Shown one piece after another: positions 48,984 through 60,300 of a DNA stretch of 64,000 bases; the first letter of the stretch is position 1, and each line of letters opens with the position of its first letter. Position numbers and translations under genes: made by a program. Source of the stretch: Luteimonas aestuarii (GTDB lineage: Bacteria > Pseudomonadota > Gammaproteobacteria > Xanthomonadales > Xanthomonadaceae). The notes under the pieces are model-generated. The model was given only the letters and a program-made list of their open reading frames with translations, ran no database searches and was not told the origin of the DNA. The stretch is taken from the NCBI RefSeq assembly GCF_004357985.1, contig NZ_SMTF01000003.1, positions 124,001-188,000 on the forward strand. The letters run 5' to 3'.

Positions 48984-49033
48984 GCGCTCGATGCGCTCGA
49001 TGCGCTCGATGCGCTCGATGCGCTCGATGCGCT
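48984..49033. repeat. Tandem 9-bp repeat (GCGCTCGAT)
   Basis: Five perfect head-to-tail copies of GCGCTCGAT plus a 5-nt partial unit lie 13 nt after the TPR gene stop. The copies are identical, so slippage variation between strains is likely. The rest of 48972-49222 has no other feature. Reading the array gives MRS repeats, rejected as a gene. Confidence 0.9.
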
Positions 49034-49222
49034 AGCATCGCAGGCACAGGGGCGCCGTCGACACGGCACAGGGGACAGCAGCACCGCATCCAGCCGCGCC
49101 GCCGTGCGTGAAAACGCGCGTGTGGGCCGGGCGCGCGGGCAATCCGGGGACATCACCACGCCCTTCGACGCCGACCATGTGCCGGTGCCGGGCAAGTACG
49201 CGCTGCAGGACAGGGGAAAACG

Positions 49223-50068
49223 ATGAGCGAAACGATCGACCGCATCAACCTGCGCACCATGACCACGCCAGCCGTGGTGGCGCACTATGCGCGGCCGTGG
49301 TCGCTCAGCGCCGCTGAACAGGCCGCGTTCGACCGCGTCGCGCCACTCGCCCACGGCAAGCCGATCCTCGACATCGGCGTGGGCGGTGGGCGTACGGTGG
49401 ACGCGTTGCGCGACATCAGCCGCGACTATCTCGGCATCGATTACAGCCAGGAAATGGTGGACGCCTGCCGGCAGCGCTATCCGGACGCGCGTTTCGCGTT
49501 CGCCGATGCGCGCGCCATGGGTGCCGTCGCCGACGACTCCATCTTCCTCGCCGTGTTCAGCTGCAACGGCATCGGCATGGTCTCGCACGCCGACCGGCTG
49601 TCGATCCTGCGCGAAGTCCAACGCGTGCTGCAGCCGGGCGGCCTGTTCGTGTTTTCCACCCACAACCGCGACTCGGCCGAATTCAGCCGCGGCTTCCGCC
49701 TGCCCGATTTCCAGTGGACGGCCAACCCGGCGCGGCTGGTGGTGCGTGCCGCACGCTACGCCTCGGAAACCTGGCAACGGCTGCGCAACCGCAGCCGCCA
49801 TCGCCCACATGAGGTGCATACGGAGGACTACGCCGTCATCAACGATGTCTGCCACCATTACGGCACGATGCTGTACTACGTCACCCTCGACAAGCAGCGG
49901 GAGCAGCTTGCCGACGCGGGCTTCGAGCGCGACGCCGAGGCGTACGACCTGCAGGGCACGCGCTTGGAAGGCGACACGCGCGACGATTCGATCCTGCTGG
50001 TCGCACGCAAGCGCAGCGTGTCCCAGGCCATGCCCCCCGCGCTGGCACCATGCACGGCAACCGCCTGA
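49223..50068 (+). CDS. Class I SAM-dependent methyltransferase
   Basis: 281 residues. SAM-binding motif I is PILDIGVGGGRTVDAL (about residues 48-62), then YLGIDYSQEMVDACRQRYPDARFAFADARAM (motif II) and LREVQRVLQPGGLFVFSTHN (post-motif III). The substrate is not evident; the C-terminal lid is Arg-rich. A GGGGAAAA ribosome-binding site precedes the ATG. It stands alone between the tandem repeat and tilS. Confidence 0.88.
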   Translation: MSETIDRINLRTMTTPAVVAHYARPWSLSAAEQAAFDRVAPLAHGKPILDIGVGGGRTVDALRDISRDYLGIDYSQEMVDACRQRYPDARFAFADARAMGAVADDSIFLAVFSCNGIGMVSHADRLSILREVQRVLQPGGLFVFSTHNRDSAEFSRGFRLPDFQWTANPARLVVRAARYASETWQRLRNRSRHRPHEVHTEDYAVINDVCHHYGTMLYYVTLDKQREQLADAGFERDAEAYDLQGTRLEGDTRDDSILLVARKRSVSQAMPPALAPCTATA

Positions 50069-50140
50069 CCGGTCGCGCCGCGTCGTTGGCCGTAGCAACG
50101 GCACTCCGCTACGATCAAGCACCGCCCCGCGCCTGCCCTC

Positions 50141-51457
50141 GTGCCACAAGTTGTCGACATCGCCATTGCCACAATCCCGCACGTGCAGACCGGCGCTTGC
50201 GTGTGGGTTGGCTACAGCGGCGGCCTGGACTCCACCGTGCTGTTGCATGCGCTCGCCTCGCATCAACGCCGGCACGGCGGCGCGCTCCGCGCCCTCCACG
50301 TGCACCACGGACTGCATGCGGACGCCGAGGACTGGGCCCGGCATTGCATCGACGCCTGCGCCGCGCTGGACGTGCCGCTGGATGTCCTCCAGGTCGAGGT
50401 GGCGAAGCACAGCGGCGAAGGCCTCGAAGCCGCTGCACGCAATGCGCGACACGCGGCGTTCGCCTCGCTGCTGAAGCCCGGCGACGTGCTGGCGCTGGCC
50501 CATCACCTCGACGACCAGGCCGAAACCTTCCTGCTGCGCGCACTGCGCGGCGCAGGCGACGGACTGGGCGCGATGCGGGCATGGCGACGCTTCGAGCCGG
50601 GCTGGCTGTGGCGCCCCCTGCTGGACACGCCGCGTACGGCGCTGTTGGCGTACGCGCAGCGGCACGGCCTGCGCTGGATCGACGATCCGACCAACGCCAG
50701 CGAGGCGCACGACCGCAACTTCCTGCGCCGGCAGGTCATGCCCCTGCTGCAGGCGCGCTGGCCGCAAGCCGCGAACTCGCTCGCCGCCAGCGCCGCCCTT
50801 CAGCGCGATGCCGTGGCGCTGCTCGAGGCAGAGGATGCCGCCGCACTCGCACAGGTCCGTTGTGCAGACCCGGCCTGCGTGGATGTCGAGCGGCTTGCCG
50901 CCTTGCCGCGCGAGCGTCGCGCGCGGGTATTGCGTCGCTGGATCGGCGGCTGCGGGCTGCCGCCGCTACCCGCAGAGGGCGTGTCGCGCATCGAACACGA
51001 CCTGCTGAAGGCTTCGGCGGACACCACGCCCGCCTTCGCCTGGCACGATGCGATCGTCCGCCGCTGGCGCGGCCTGCTCTGGGCGGAGCGCACGCACGTG
51101 CCCTTGCCCTCGGCGTTCCGGCAAGCATGGGACGGGAAAGCACCGCTGCACCTGCCAGGCAGCGGCACGCTGGCCCTCGAGGGCACGATGCATAGCACCA
51201 TCGAACCCACGACATGGATCGTCCACGCGCGCACCGGCGGTGAGCGCATCACCCTGCCCGGGCGCACCCACTCCCACGCACTCAAGCATGTGCTGCAGGC
51301 ACTGGGCATCCCGCCATGGATCCGCGCCCGCCTCCCCGTGCTGTCGCACGCCGACGGCGACGTGCTGGCGGCGGGCGACCTGGTGGCCTCCGCCGCCTTT
51401 TCCGAATGGATGCAGGCCTCGGGCCTGCGCCTGCGCTGGCAACCAGCGGCAGCCTGA
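50141..51457 (+). CDS. tilS: tRNA(Ile)-lysidine synthase
   Basis: 438 residues from a GTG at 50141; no nearby ATG gives the full ATPase domain. It converts C34 to lysidine in tRNA-Ile(CAU). The PP-loop [16 protein letters not shown] is near residue 24, [13 protein letters not shown] and [23 protein letters not shown] follow, and [25 protein letters not shown] is TilS-specific. The C-terminal substrate-binding domain is present ([36 protein letters not shown]). Confidence 0.95.
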   Translation: MPQVVDIAIATIPHVQTGACVWVGYSGGLDSTVLLHALASHQRRHGGALRALHVHHGLHADAEDWARHCIDACAALDVPLDVLQVEVAKHSGEGLEAAARNARHAAFASLLKPGDVLALAHHLDDQAETFLLRALRGAGDGLGAMRAWRRFEPGWLWRPLLDTPRTALLAYAQRHGLRWIDDPTNASEAHDRNFLRRQVMPLLQARWPQAANSLAASAALQRDAVALLEAEDAAALAQVRCADPACVDVERLAALPRERRARVLRRWIGGCGLPPLPAEGVSRIEHDLLKASADTTPAFAWHDAIVRRWRGLLWAERTHVPLPSAFRQAWDGKAPLHLPGSGTLALEGTMHSTIEPTTWIVHARTGGERITLPGRTHSHALKHVLQALGIPPWIRARLPVLSHADGDVLAAGDLVASAAFSEWMQASGLRLRWQPAAA

Positions 51458-51509
51458 TCGTCGGCTGCCACGACATGGCATTCGCAAGGCCATCGCGTAC
51501 ACTGCGCAC

Positions 51510-51782
51510 ATGGCCAAGAAGACCGCCGCCGAACCGTCGCCCGTCGCCGATTTCGAGCAGTCGCTCGACCAGCTGGAGCAGCTGGTGGAGAAGATGGAGC
51601 ACGGCGAAATGAGCCTCGAGGAGTCGCTGGGCGCCTATGAGCGCGGTGTCGCGCTGTACCGTCGCTGCCAGCAGGCGCTGGAACAGGCCGAATTGCGCGT
51701 ACGCCTGCTGACCGACCCCGACGCGCCTGACAAGGCCATGCCCTTTCCCGCCCTGCCGGATGCCGCGCAGGGCGAACGCTGA
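51510..51782 (+). CDS. xseB: Exodeoxyribonuclease VII small subunit
   Basis: 90 residues. [51 protein letters not shown] is the full XseB helical hairpin. It lies 14 nt before ispA, the conserved order. XseA is outside the window. Confidence 0.95.
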   Translation: MAKKTAAEPSPVADFEQSLDQLEQLVEKMEHGEMSLEESLGAYERGVALYRRCQQALEQAELRVRLLTDPDAPDKAMPFPALPDAAQGER

Positions 51783-51796
51783 TCGCACACCCACAG

Positions 51797-52675
51797 GTGG
51801 ACACGAAGCTCGACGCCTGGCGCACGCGCGCGGACCGCGCGCTGGTCAACGCACTGGACGGCCTGCACGGCACCGAACCCCGCCTGCTGGCCGCGATGCG
51901 CCACGCCGTGCTGCTCGGCGGCAAACGCATGCGTCCGATGCTGGCCTACGCCGCTGCGCATGCCTGCGGTGCCGATGCGGAGGCGACCGATGCGCCCGCG
52001 GCTGCCGTCGAACTGGTGCACGCCTATTCGCTGGTGCATGACGACCTGCCGGCGATGGACGACGACGCCCTGCGCCGGGGCCAGCCTACCGTCCATGTCG
52101 CCTTCGATGAGGCGACCGCGATCCTTGCCGGCGACGCGCTGCAGACGCTTGCGTTCTCGACGCTCGCGACATCGCCACTGCCATCGCAACGCGTGGTCGC
52201 GATGCTGGCGGAACTGGCGCACGCGTCCGGTGCCGCCGGCATGTGCGGCGGACAGGCCTTCGACCTGGCTGCCACCGGCCAGGCCGCCACCACCACGCTG
52301 GCCGTGCTGGAACACCTGCACGCACTGAAGACCGGTGCCTTGCTGCGCGCGGCCGTGCGCCTGGGCGCGATCGCGGCCGGGGCGGACGACGCCACGCGCG
52401 CGCGACTGGATGATTTCGCGAATGCGCTCGGCCTTGCCTTCCAGATCCGCGACGACCTGCTCGATATCGAGGGCGACAGCGCCACCCTGGGCAAGACCGC
52501 CGGCAAGGACGCATTGCAGGACAAGGCCACCTTCCCCGCGCTCATCGGCGCGGAGGCATCGCGCGCGCGCCTGGACGCATTGGCCGGACAGATGCGGGCG
52601 GCGCTGGAGGGTTGCACCGGCGACACCGCCCCTCTGTCCGCGCTGGGCCGCATGGCGATCGAGCGCGACGCCTAG
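51797..52675 (+). CDS. ispA: Farnesyl diphosphate synthase (polyprenyl synthase)
   Basis: 292 residues from a GTG at 51797. First Asp-rich motif VHDDLPAMDDDALRRG, second RDDLLDIEGDSATLGKTAGKDA, and AVLLGGKRMRPMLAY at the N-terminus identify an IspA-type enzyme making FPP, the UppS substrate. The xseB-ispA order is conserved. Confidence 0.94.
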   Translation: MDTKLDAWRTRADRALVNALDGLHGTEPRLLAAMRHAVLLGGKRMRPMLAYAAAHACGADAEATDAPAAAVELVHAYSLVHDDLPAMDDDALRRGQPTVHVAFDEATAILAGDALQTLAFSTLATSPLPSQRVVAMLAELAHASGAAGMCGGQAFDLAATGQAATTTLAVLEHLHALKTGALLRAAVRLGAIAAGADDATRARLDDFANALGLAFQIRDDLLDIEGDSATLGKTAGKDALQDKATFPALIGAEASRARLDALAGQMRAALEGCTGDTAPLSALGRMAIERDA

Positions 52676-52715
52676 CCCCTGGCCGTGGCGCCGCGCCCGT
52701 CACGGCCTAACCGCC

Positions 52716-53162
52716 TCACCCCAGCAGGCGGATCGTCAGCGGATAACGATAGGACTCGCCATTCCAGGCCTTGACGATGGCGATGATGCTGCACACCAGC
52801 CACGCCACGGCCAACACCGCCACCAGCGCCAACAGCAGCAATCCCGCGGGCAGGGTGACGAGGATGCCGATGCCCAGCGTCAGCACGGTCGCGCCAACCA
52901 GCAGCATGCCGGCGACCACCACGGCGCAGGTGTACAGGAACATGCTGAGATTGAAGTTGAATGCTTCCCGCGCATGTTCGGCGATGAAGGCAGACTCGTC
53001 CTTCTTCAGCAGGTACACGACGACCGCGGCCAGCATGCCCGCGAAACCCGCGGTCCAGCTGGTCAACAGGGCCAGCGCGAGCGCGCCACCGTGTGCGAGG
53101 GCCGCCCACTGGCGCTCGTTGGTCGTGGGGGCGGCAGCGAGGGGGCTGTAGACATGCGCCAT
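52716..53162 (-). CDS. DUF4870 membrane protein (paralogue 1)
   Basis: 148 residues. Three to four hydrophobic helices (GALALALLTSWTAGFAGMLAAVVVYLL, FLYTCAVVVAGMLLVGATVLTLGIGILV, LLLLALVAVLAVAWLVCSIIAI) and the DUF4870 hallmarks EHAREAFNFNLSMFLYT and NGESYRYPLTIRLL. Function of the family is unknown. It lies next to a second member, 53320-53679. Confidence 0.85.
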   Translation of the reverse strand: MAHVYSPLAAAPTTNERQWAALAHGGALALALLTSWTAGFAGMLAAVVVYLLKKDESAFIAEHAREAFNFNLSMFLYTCAVVVAGMLLVGATVLTLGIGILVTLPAGLLLLALVAVLAVAWLVCSIIAIVKAWNGESYRYPLTIRLLG

Positions 53163-53278
53163 GGTGCGTCTCCCACCGGAACCATTCCGGCATGCAGGGA
53201 GGATGGCGCCATATGGCCACTAACCCAAGCCAACTGATGGGCTAGTCACATCTTGCGCGATGCATTCGTCGCGCCGCG

Positions 53279-53305
53279 CCGTGGGCGGCCAGTGGTCGCC
53301 CACGG
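53279..53305 (-). terminator. Hairpin after DUF4870 paralogue 2
   Basis: CCGTGGGCG (53279-53287) pairs with CGCCCACGG (53297-53305), 15 nt downstream of the paralogue 2 stop on the minus strand. It has no T run, so termination is only possible, not shown. Confidence 0.4.
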
Positions 53306-53319
53306 CGGGGGAAACAGGT

Positions 53320-53679
53320 CTACTTCACCAGGCGGATGGCGAAGGGATAACGGTAAGCCTCGCCCTTGTTCGCTGCAAGGCCGGCAATGATGCTGAAGAT
53401 GATGCAGACGATCCAGAGCACGAAATTGAGCAATGCGCCGATCAGGATGATGGTGAGCACCATGCCGATGATGTAGCCGAACAACAGCGTGATCTGGAAG
53501 TTCAACGCTTCCTTGGACTGGTCGATGACGAAGCCCTTTTCCGGCTTGTCCTTGTTGATCAGCCAGATGACCAGCGGGATGATGAATCCCAGCAGGATGC
53601 CGGACAGATGGGTCAGCAGCGCAATGGTGCGATCGTCCTGCGCCGGGGCGCCGGCGATGGTCGGATTCGGATCGTTCAT
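53320..53679 (-). CDS. DUF4870 membrane protein (paralogue 2)
   Basis: 119 residues from ATG 53679; a longer frame to 53742 is ignored. Hydrophobic helices LSGILLGFIIPLVIWLI, LFGYIIGMVLTIILIG and LLNFVLWIVCIIFSIIAGLA, with the family marks VIDQSKEALNFQITLL and NKGEAYRYPFAIRLVK. It shares the EALNF and YRYPxxIRL marks with its neighbour, implying an old duplication. Confidence 0.87.
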   Translation of the reverse strand: MNDPNPTIAGAPAQDDRTIALLTHLSGILLGFIIPLVIWLINKDKPEKGFVIDQSKEALNFQITLLFGYIIGMVLTIILIGALLNFVLWIVCIIFSIIAGLAANKGEAYRYPFAIRLVK

Positions 53680-53761
53680 CAGTGGGTTCCCCTCTAGAGT
53701 GTCGAATCGAATGGAAGCAGTGCGCGCGGTCGAGCCCCCCACGCGGCCAATCTAGCTTACG

Positions 53762-55141
53762 TCAATCGCCGCCGGCGACGGTCATCTTCCCCACCAGGAT
53801 CGACCCGGTGGAGATGTGCGAACGCGGATCGACGTCGCTGCCGATGGCCTCGATCGCAGCGAACATGGCCTTGAGGTTGCCGGCGATGGTGATGCCGTCG
53901 ACCGCATGCGACGGCTCGCCGCCCTCCACCCAGTAGCCCGCGGCGCCACGCGAGTAATCGCCGGTCACGCTGTTCACGCCCTGGCCCATGAGTTCCGTCA
54001 CCACCAGGCCGCGCCCCATGCCTCCCAGCAAGTCGGTGAAACCCGCGGCGTTGGCCGATACGGCCAGGTTGTGCACGCCACCGGCATTGCCGGTGCTCTG
54101 CAACCCCAGCTTGCGTGCAGAGTAGCTGCCCAGTACGTAACGCTGCAGCACGCCGGACGCGACCAGCGGCGATTCACGGGTCGCCACGCCTTCGGCATCG
54201 AACGCCGCCGAACGCAATCCGCGCCGCAACCAAGGTTTCTCGTGGATCGACAGCCAGTCGGGGAACAGCGGTTGACCGACGCTGTCGAGCAGGAAGCTGG
54301 CACGGCGATACAGCGCCCCTCCCGAGACCGCGCCCAGCAGATGCCCGACCAGCGACCGCGCCACCTCGGCCGAGAACAGCACCGGGTATTCACCGGTCGC
54401 GATCGGACGCGGGTCCAGGCGCGCCAGCGTACGCACTGCGGCATGGCGGCCCACTGCCTGCGGCGATTCCAGGTCGTCCTCCGCCAGTCCCGAGGTGTAC
54501 CAGCCGTCACGCTGCATCGCCTCGCCTTCGCCTGCGATCAATGCGCAGCCGATGCTGTGCTGGGTACCGCGCTCGGCACCGATGAAACCATGGCTGTTGG
54601 CGTACACGCTCAGCGATTCGCCGGTGCCCACGGACGCGCCATCGGAATTGCCGATGCGCAGGTCGGATTCGCGTCCCGCCTGCTCGCAGGCCAACGCGAT
54701 GTCCACCGCGCGGTCGGCATCCAGCGCCCACGGGTGCCAGCTGTCGAAATCGGGCCACCGTCCCTGCGCATCGGGGCGCGCCATCCGGTCCGCGTCGGCC
54801 AGGCCCGCGGCGCTGTCGTCCTCGGTGAGCCGGGCGATGGTGCAGGCCTGCTGCACCGTGGCCTCGAGGCTGTCCTCGCGCAGGTCGGCTGTGCTGGCGC
54901 TTCCCTTGCGTTGGCCGAAGTAGACGGTCACGCCGATGCCGCGATCGCGCGTGGCTTCCACCGTCTCCACCGCGCCCATGCGCACGTTGACGTTCAAGCC
55001 GCGCTCCTCCGAGCAGGATACTTCCGCCTGCGTCGCGCCATGCGCACGGCAGCGCGCCAGCAGGCGCTGCGACAGCTCGGCCAGCGCATCGAGGCGCTGC
55101 CGTGAATCGTCGGTGGAAAGGGCTGTGTCGCTCAAAGTCAT
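53762..55141 (-). CDS. pmbA: Metalloprotease subunit TldE/PmbA
   Basis: 459 residues. Partner of TldD in a heterodimeric protease that processes modified peptides; PmbA/TldE itself lacks the [51 protein letters not shown] and the C-terminal [40 protein letters not shown] are family signatures. tldD lies 0.7 kb away on the same strand with darP between on the other. Confidence 0.95.
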   Translation of the reverse strand: MTLSDTALSTDDSRQRLDALAELSQRLLARCRAHGATQAEVSCSEERGLNVNVRMGAVETVEATRDRGIGVTVYFGQRKGSASTADLREDSLEATVQQACTIARLTEDDSAAGLADADRMARPDAQGRWPDFDSWHPWALDADRAVDIALACEQAGRESDLRIGNSDGASVGTGESLSVYANSHGFIGAERGTQHSIGCALIAGEGEAMQRDGWYTSGLAEDDLESPQAVGRHAAVRTLARLDPRPIATGEYPVLFSAEVARSLVGHLLGAVSGGALYRRASFLLDSVGQPLFPDWLSIHEKPWLRRGLRSAAFDAEGVATRESPLVASGVLQRYVLGSYSARKLGLQSTGNAGGVHNLAVSANAAGFTDLLGGMGRGLVVTELMGQGVNSVTGDYSRGAAGYWVEGGEPSHAVDGITIAGNLKAMFAAIEAIGSDVDPRSHISTGSILVGKMTVAGGD

Positions 55142-55280
55142 GTCCTGTGTTTGGGATCGACCTTCCGGTCATTCTCCGCCATGCCACGTTCCGGATGAAC
55201 GCGGCCGCGCCCGGCGAGTGCGCTGTCGGCGTTTATCCGCGAAAATCCGTGACCTGTCCTGCTGCCTGCGACCCACCACG

Positions 55281-55847
55281 ATGCGCGGAACCGACGAAGA
55301 ATCCGGCGAATACCTCGGCCCCAGCCGCAGCCAGCAGCGACGCGAGGCGCTGGACGTGCTGGCGCTGGCCGGCACGCTGGCCGACCTGGCGCCGGGCCAA
55401 CTGGCGAAGCTGCCGGTGCCCGAGCACCTGCTGCCGCACATCGCCGAAGCCCGGCGCATCACCTCGCACATCGCGAAGAAGCGCCAGCTCGCCTTCCTGG
55501 CCAAGCACATGCGGCGCGAGGACGACGACGTACTGGACGCGATCCGCGACGGGCTGGATGCCGGCGGCGAGGCGGCGCGACAGGAAACCGCCCTGCTGCA
55601 CCGCGCCGAACGCTGGCGCGAGCGACTGCTCGACGAAGGCGATGCCGCGCTGGCCGAACTGCTGGCCGACCATCCGCAGGCCGACCGCCAGCAGCTGCGA
55701 CAGCTGGCGCGCAACGCACTGGAAGAGCGCAAGCGCAACAAGCCGCCGCGCGCCTACCGCGAACTGTTCCGCGAAATCCGCGACCTGCTGGGCACGGGTG
55801 ATGCCGGCGACGCCGACATCGCGCAAGCAGACGATATCGACGGCTGA
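55281..55847 (+). CDS. darP: Ribosome biogenesis factor DarP (YjgA, DUF615)
   Basis: 188 residues. [57 protein letters not shown] and [28 protein letters not shown] match the all-helical DUF615 family involved in late 50S assembly. The ATG at 55281 starts the conserved sequence. The pmbA-darP divergent arrangement is conserved in gammaproteobacteria. Confidence 0.93.
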   Translation: MRGTDEESGEYLGPSRSQQRREALDVLALAGTLADLAPGQLAKLPVPEHLLPHIAEARRITSHIAKKRQLAFLAKHMRREDDDVLDAIRDGLDAGGEAARQETALLHRAERWRERLLDEGDAALAELLADHPQADRQQLRQLARNALEERKRNKPPRAYRELFREIRDLLGTGDAGDADIAQADDIDG

Positions 55848-55873
55848 CGACCCCGGCGCCGCGTACGCGGCGC

Positions 55874-57325
55874 TCACGCCTTCGTCCCGCCCACCGTGAT
55901 CTGGTCGATCAGCAGCGAAGGCTGGCCGACGCCGACCGGCACGCTCTGCCCGTCCTTGCCGCAGGTGCCGACGCCGTCGTCGAGCGCCATGTCGTGGCCG
56001 ACCATCTTCACCCGCTGCATGGTCTCCGGGCCGTTGCCGATCAGGGTCGCGCCCTTCACCGGCGCGGTGATCCGGCCGTCCTCGATCAGGTACGCCTCGG
56101 TCGCCGAGAACACGTATTTGCCGCTGGTGATGTCGACCTGTCCACCGCCGAAGTTCACCGCGTACAGGCCCCGCTTCACCGAGCGGATCATCTCCTCGCG
56201 GTCGTGCTGCCCGGCCAGCATGTAGGTGTTGGTCATGCGCGGCATGACCAGGTGCGCGAACGATTCGCGACGGCCGTTGCCGGTCGGCGCCACGCCCATC
56301 AGGCGCGCGTTGAGCGTGTCCTGCATGTAGCCGGTCAACACGCCGTCCTCGATCAGCGGGGTGCACGACGTGGGCGTGCCCTCATCGTCGATGTTGAGCG
56401 AGCCGCGACGGCCCGGCAGCGTGCCGTCGTCGACGATGGTCACGCCCGGTGACGCCACCCGCAGGCCCATGCGCCCGGCATACGTGGACGTGCCCTTGCG
56501 GTTGAAATCGCCTTCCAGCCCATGCCCTACCGCCTCGTGCAGCAACACGCCGGGCCAGCCTGCGCCCAGCACCACCGGCATGTTCCCGGCGGGTGCGTCG
56601 ATGGCATCGAGGTTCACCAGCGCCTGGCGCAGCGCCTCGCGCGCGAATTTCTCGGGATTGCCGTCGCCCAGCAGTTCGGCATAGTCGTAGCGCCCGCCGT
56701 ATCCGGCGTAGCCGGATTCGCGGCGACCATCCTGTTCCACGATCACCTGGATGTTGAGCCGCACCAGCGGCCGCACGTCGCCCGCCAGCACGCCATCGCT
56801 GCGCGCGACGAGGATGGTGTCGACGCCTCCGGACAGGCTCACCATCACCTGCTGCACGCGCGGATCGGCTGCGCGCAGCAGCTTGTCCACGCGGCGCAGC
56901 GCCTCGACCTTGGCCTCGCTGGCATACAGGTCGATGGGATCGTGCGCCGGGTACAGATGGCGCGCGCTCGCGATCTTCAGGGCCTTGGGTGCGCGCGAAT
57001 CGCCATCGCGCGCGATCGCGCGCGCCGATTGCACGGCTTCCAGCAGCGCGTTGCCATCGATGTCGTCGGAGTAGGCGAAGCCGGTCTTCTCGCCGCTGAT
57101 CGCGCGCACGCCCACGCCCTGCTCGATCGAATGCGCGCCGTCCTTGACGATGCCGTCCTCCACCGTCCAGCTCTCGCGGCGCGCGTGCTGGAAATACAGG
57201 TCGCCGAAATCGATGCCCGGCCCCAGCAACGTGGAGAACATGCGGTCGAGCCGTCCGGCGTCCAGCCCCGCGGGGGCGAGCAGGCGCGAGGTGGCGGTGG
57301 CGAGGGTGTTGTCCGGTTCGGTCAT
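55874..57325 (-). CDS. tldD: Metalloprotease TldD
   Basis: 483 residues. Zinc motif [18 protein letters not shown] (HEAVGH) and the C-terminal [57 protein letters not shown] with a ligand Cys. With PmbA it degrades unfolded peptides and can act in microcin-type maturation. It follows yhdP by 42 nt. Confidence 0.96.
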   Translation of the reverse strand: MTEPDNTLATATSRLLAPAGLDAGRLDRMFSTLLGPGIDFGDLYFQHARRESWTVEDGIVKDGAHSIEQGVGVRAISGEKTGFAYSDDIDGNALLEAVQSARAIARDGDSRAPKALKIASARHLYPAHDPIDLYASEAKVEALRRVDKLLRAADPRVQQVMVSLSGGVDTILVARSDGVLAGDVRPLVRLNIQVIVEQDGRRESGYAGYGGRYDYAELLGDGNPEKFAREALRQALVNLDAIDAPAGNMPVVLGAGWPGVLLHEAVGHGLEGDFNRKGTSTYAGRMGLRVASPGVTIVDDGTLPGRRGSLNIDDEGTPTSCTPLIEDGVLTGYMQDTLNARLMGVAPTGNGRRESFAHLVMPRMTNTYMLAGQHDREEMIRSVKRGLYAVNFGGGQVDITSGKYVFSATEAYLIEDGRITAPVKGATLIGNGPETMQRVKMVGHDMALDDGVGTCGKDGQSVPVGVGQPSLLIDQITVGGTKA

Positions 57326-57367
57326 GGCATGCAGTGTGCGGGTTCGGGCGGGGATGGCAAGGGCGAT

Positions 57368-60300
57368 TCAGCGCGCTTCGGGCGACGCGGGCGGCGAAGA
57401 CGAGGACGCGCGCGGTACGGGCTGGTGGTCGCGCACTTCGACCTTGGGGTCGTCCCACATGCCGGTGACGCGATAGGTCTTGGCGTTGAGTTCACCCAAG
57501 GGGCCGCGCAGCACCGCGTTGGCCACGGCACCGACCGCGGCGCCGACCGGGCCACCGGCGATCGCGCCCACGGCGGGCAGCAGGTTGCCGGTCTTGGGCA
57601 GCACGTCGATGCGCTGGTCGTGGGTCTGCGCGCGCAGGTCGCTACGGCCCTGGATGCGCAACTCGGCGGCAGGGCCGTCGATCACCATGTCGTCGCTGCG
57701 CGCCTCGCCCCTCGCGAACGCGACTGCGCCGTCGATGCGGTTGAACGCGAAACCGCTGGAGAAGAAGTCACGGAAATCGAGCATCATCCGCCGCGGCAGT
57801 TCGGCCACGCTGAGCAAGCCCAGCACGCGGCCAGCGCCCGGCTCCACCTCGGCCAACCGGCCATCGCGAAGGGCCACCGTGAGGTTGCCTTCCAGGGTGC
57901 CGATGTCGAATGCCGCCGGGCTGTGCGGCCACTGCGCGTCGAAGCGCAGCGCGCCCTTGCCGCCGTGGATGCGCCTGCCGAACCCTGCACCTTCGACCAG
58001 CGCACCGACATCGGCACTGTCGACCGCCAGCGACAGCTGCGTGCGTGCCGCGGCACCCCGCCCGCTCCAGGAGCCGCTGGCATCGATGCGCTGCGCGTCG
58101 GAACGCGCCTGCAGCCGGTCGATCTGCAGGCCGGTGGCGGTTGGCTGGGTGTGCAGCGATGCCGTGCCCAGCGCCAGTGCGCCAAAGCGCAGGTCGTCCA
58201 CCTCGATCCGCAGCGGCGGGATGGCGGCGGGATCGATCTCGTCTTCGGGGTCCGTCGCCACGCGGGTCGCACGTGGCGCGGACGCGGCGTCGGCCAACGG
58301 CGCCGCAGAGGCCCAGTGCATGCGCTGGAGCCGTGCGACGACGGGCGCGGCACGGTCATCGGGCAACTGCACGCGTCCCGCCAGCGCGGGGCCGTCGAAG
58401 GTCACGCGCACGCCATCCCCCTCCGGCGCGGCCAGCACGCGGGTGCGCGGAAACTGGCTGCCCAGCAGCTGCAGGCGGTCGGCGGTCACGTCGATGCCGC
58501 GCAGCGCCAGGCCATCGCCGTCGCCACCGGTCGCCAAGGTGGCCCAGTCGATCGCATCCAGCGCCGGCGTGCGCCCGGTCGCGACCAGCCCGGATTCGGG
58601 CGGCGCCTCGGTCACGGTGGACGTGCCCAGCATCACCCGCACGCCGGTACGACCATTGCGTTCGCGTGCGCGCAGGGCCAAGCGCTGGCCAAAGCCGACC
58701 GCCACCTCACCACCCTCCAGCGGGAAGGTGGTTTGCACCGTGGTCGCCAGCGGCTCCGCCGCCGGCTTGCGCAGCGGCTGCGGCAGGTCAAGCGTGGTGC
58801 CGACCAGGTTCGAGCGCAACTGCAGTCGCGTCTGCCCGGCCACGCCCGCGCGTGTCGACTGCAGCACGGCCAGGCCCAGCGTCCAGCGCGAGCTGCCGCG
58901 CACGTGCGGTGCAAGCCAGTCGAGTTCCGGCGCCTGCGCAAGCAGATCGGATGCCGGCAGCATCGCATCGATGTCCGCCTCGAAGGCATGCGCCCCATCG
59001 CGCACGTGCTGGTCGCCCGCGCGCAGAGAGACGCTGGCCGGGTGTTCCTCGCGCACGGCCGCCAGGCTGTCGGCGCTGAAGCCATGCTGGTCGTAACGCA
59101 CGGCGCCACGAACCTCGTTGAACGCCAGCTTCCAGCGCTGCTCGGCCAGCGTCGCCCCGTGCAGCTGCACTTCGCCGGAAATCGCCGGGACCGTGCGCGG
59201 ATCGTCGTCCAGCGGCAGGTCCATCGCGAACGTGGCGGCGATGCGTCCCTCCACCGACAGGTTGTCCAGCGCCTCGCCATGCCCGGCATGCAGCGGGCTG
59301 GCGCGCAGCAGCGACAGCACCTTCGCGCCCTCGCCATCGGTCGTCGCGCGAATCGCCAGGCGTGCGCGGCTGTAGTGCGGGAGCGCGGCATGCAGGCCGG
59401 TCGCCGGTACGCCCGACAGTTCCGCCGCGCCGTCGACGGTGAATCCGTCGTTATGGAAGCGCGCGATGCCGTTGAGCCGCTCCGCGGCCGGCCAGTCGGG
59501 CTGGAACTTCACCACCATGTCGACCAGCTCGCCACGCGCATCGAACACGCCCTTGGCCTGCGCACCCTCCAGCGCGCTGAACGGCCAGTCCTCGAGCTCG
59601 CCGGAGACGACGGCGCGACCGCCACGTACGCGTCCCGACACCAGCGCGTCGTCGAGCCACTGTTCGGTCGCGTCGGACATCCGGTGGCGCACCCAGAATT
59701 TCTTGGCCACGGGCACCATCGCTTCGTCGATGCCGGCGACGAGGTCGATGGCCGGCCCCCGCCCGCCACCGAACCGCATGCCACCACGCACATCGGCGGC
59801 GTAGCCTTCGCCTTCCACGCGCAGCGAAGGTGTTTCGATGCGCAGGCCTGCGTCCCCGTCGCGCCAGCCGGCCACGTCGCCGCGCAATCGGATGACATGC
59901 GCCGCACCAAAGCCACTGGGCCAGTCGAAACGCAGGCGCGCTTCGGGATCGGGGGTGAACGCGAAGCCGTCGCCGTCGCCGCGCAGCACACCTCCCAGCC
60001 CGGACAGGCCGGGCGTATCGTCCACCGTGTCGAAGCGCAGTGCCTCGACGCGTGCAGACGCCTGCAATCGGCCAGCACCTTCGCGGGAGACATCGATGTC
60101 GTGCAGCACCACCGTGGGCGCTGCCGCAAGCAGCCAGGCGCGGAGGCCTGCAGGCAACTGCTCGCCCAAGGCAAACGCCGCGATCAGTGGCCCGGCATCG
60201 ATCCGCCTGGCGCGCAGTGCAAAGCGATCGCCCCCTGCAGCCTCCAGGCCGTCAAGCACCTGTTCGGACGCGCGCGGCCCGATCCGCAACCTCGGCGCCA

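Noticed and set aside
48984-49033. CRISPR-like array or repeat-protein ORF
   Set aside because: The units are contiguous 9-mers without spacers, and the MRS-repeat translation has no upstream start context.
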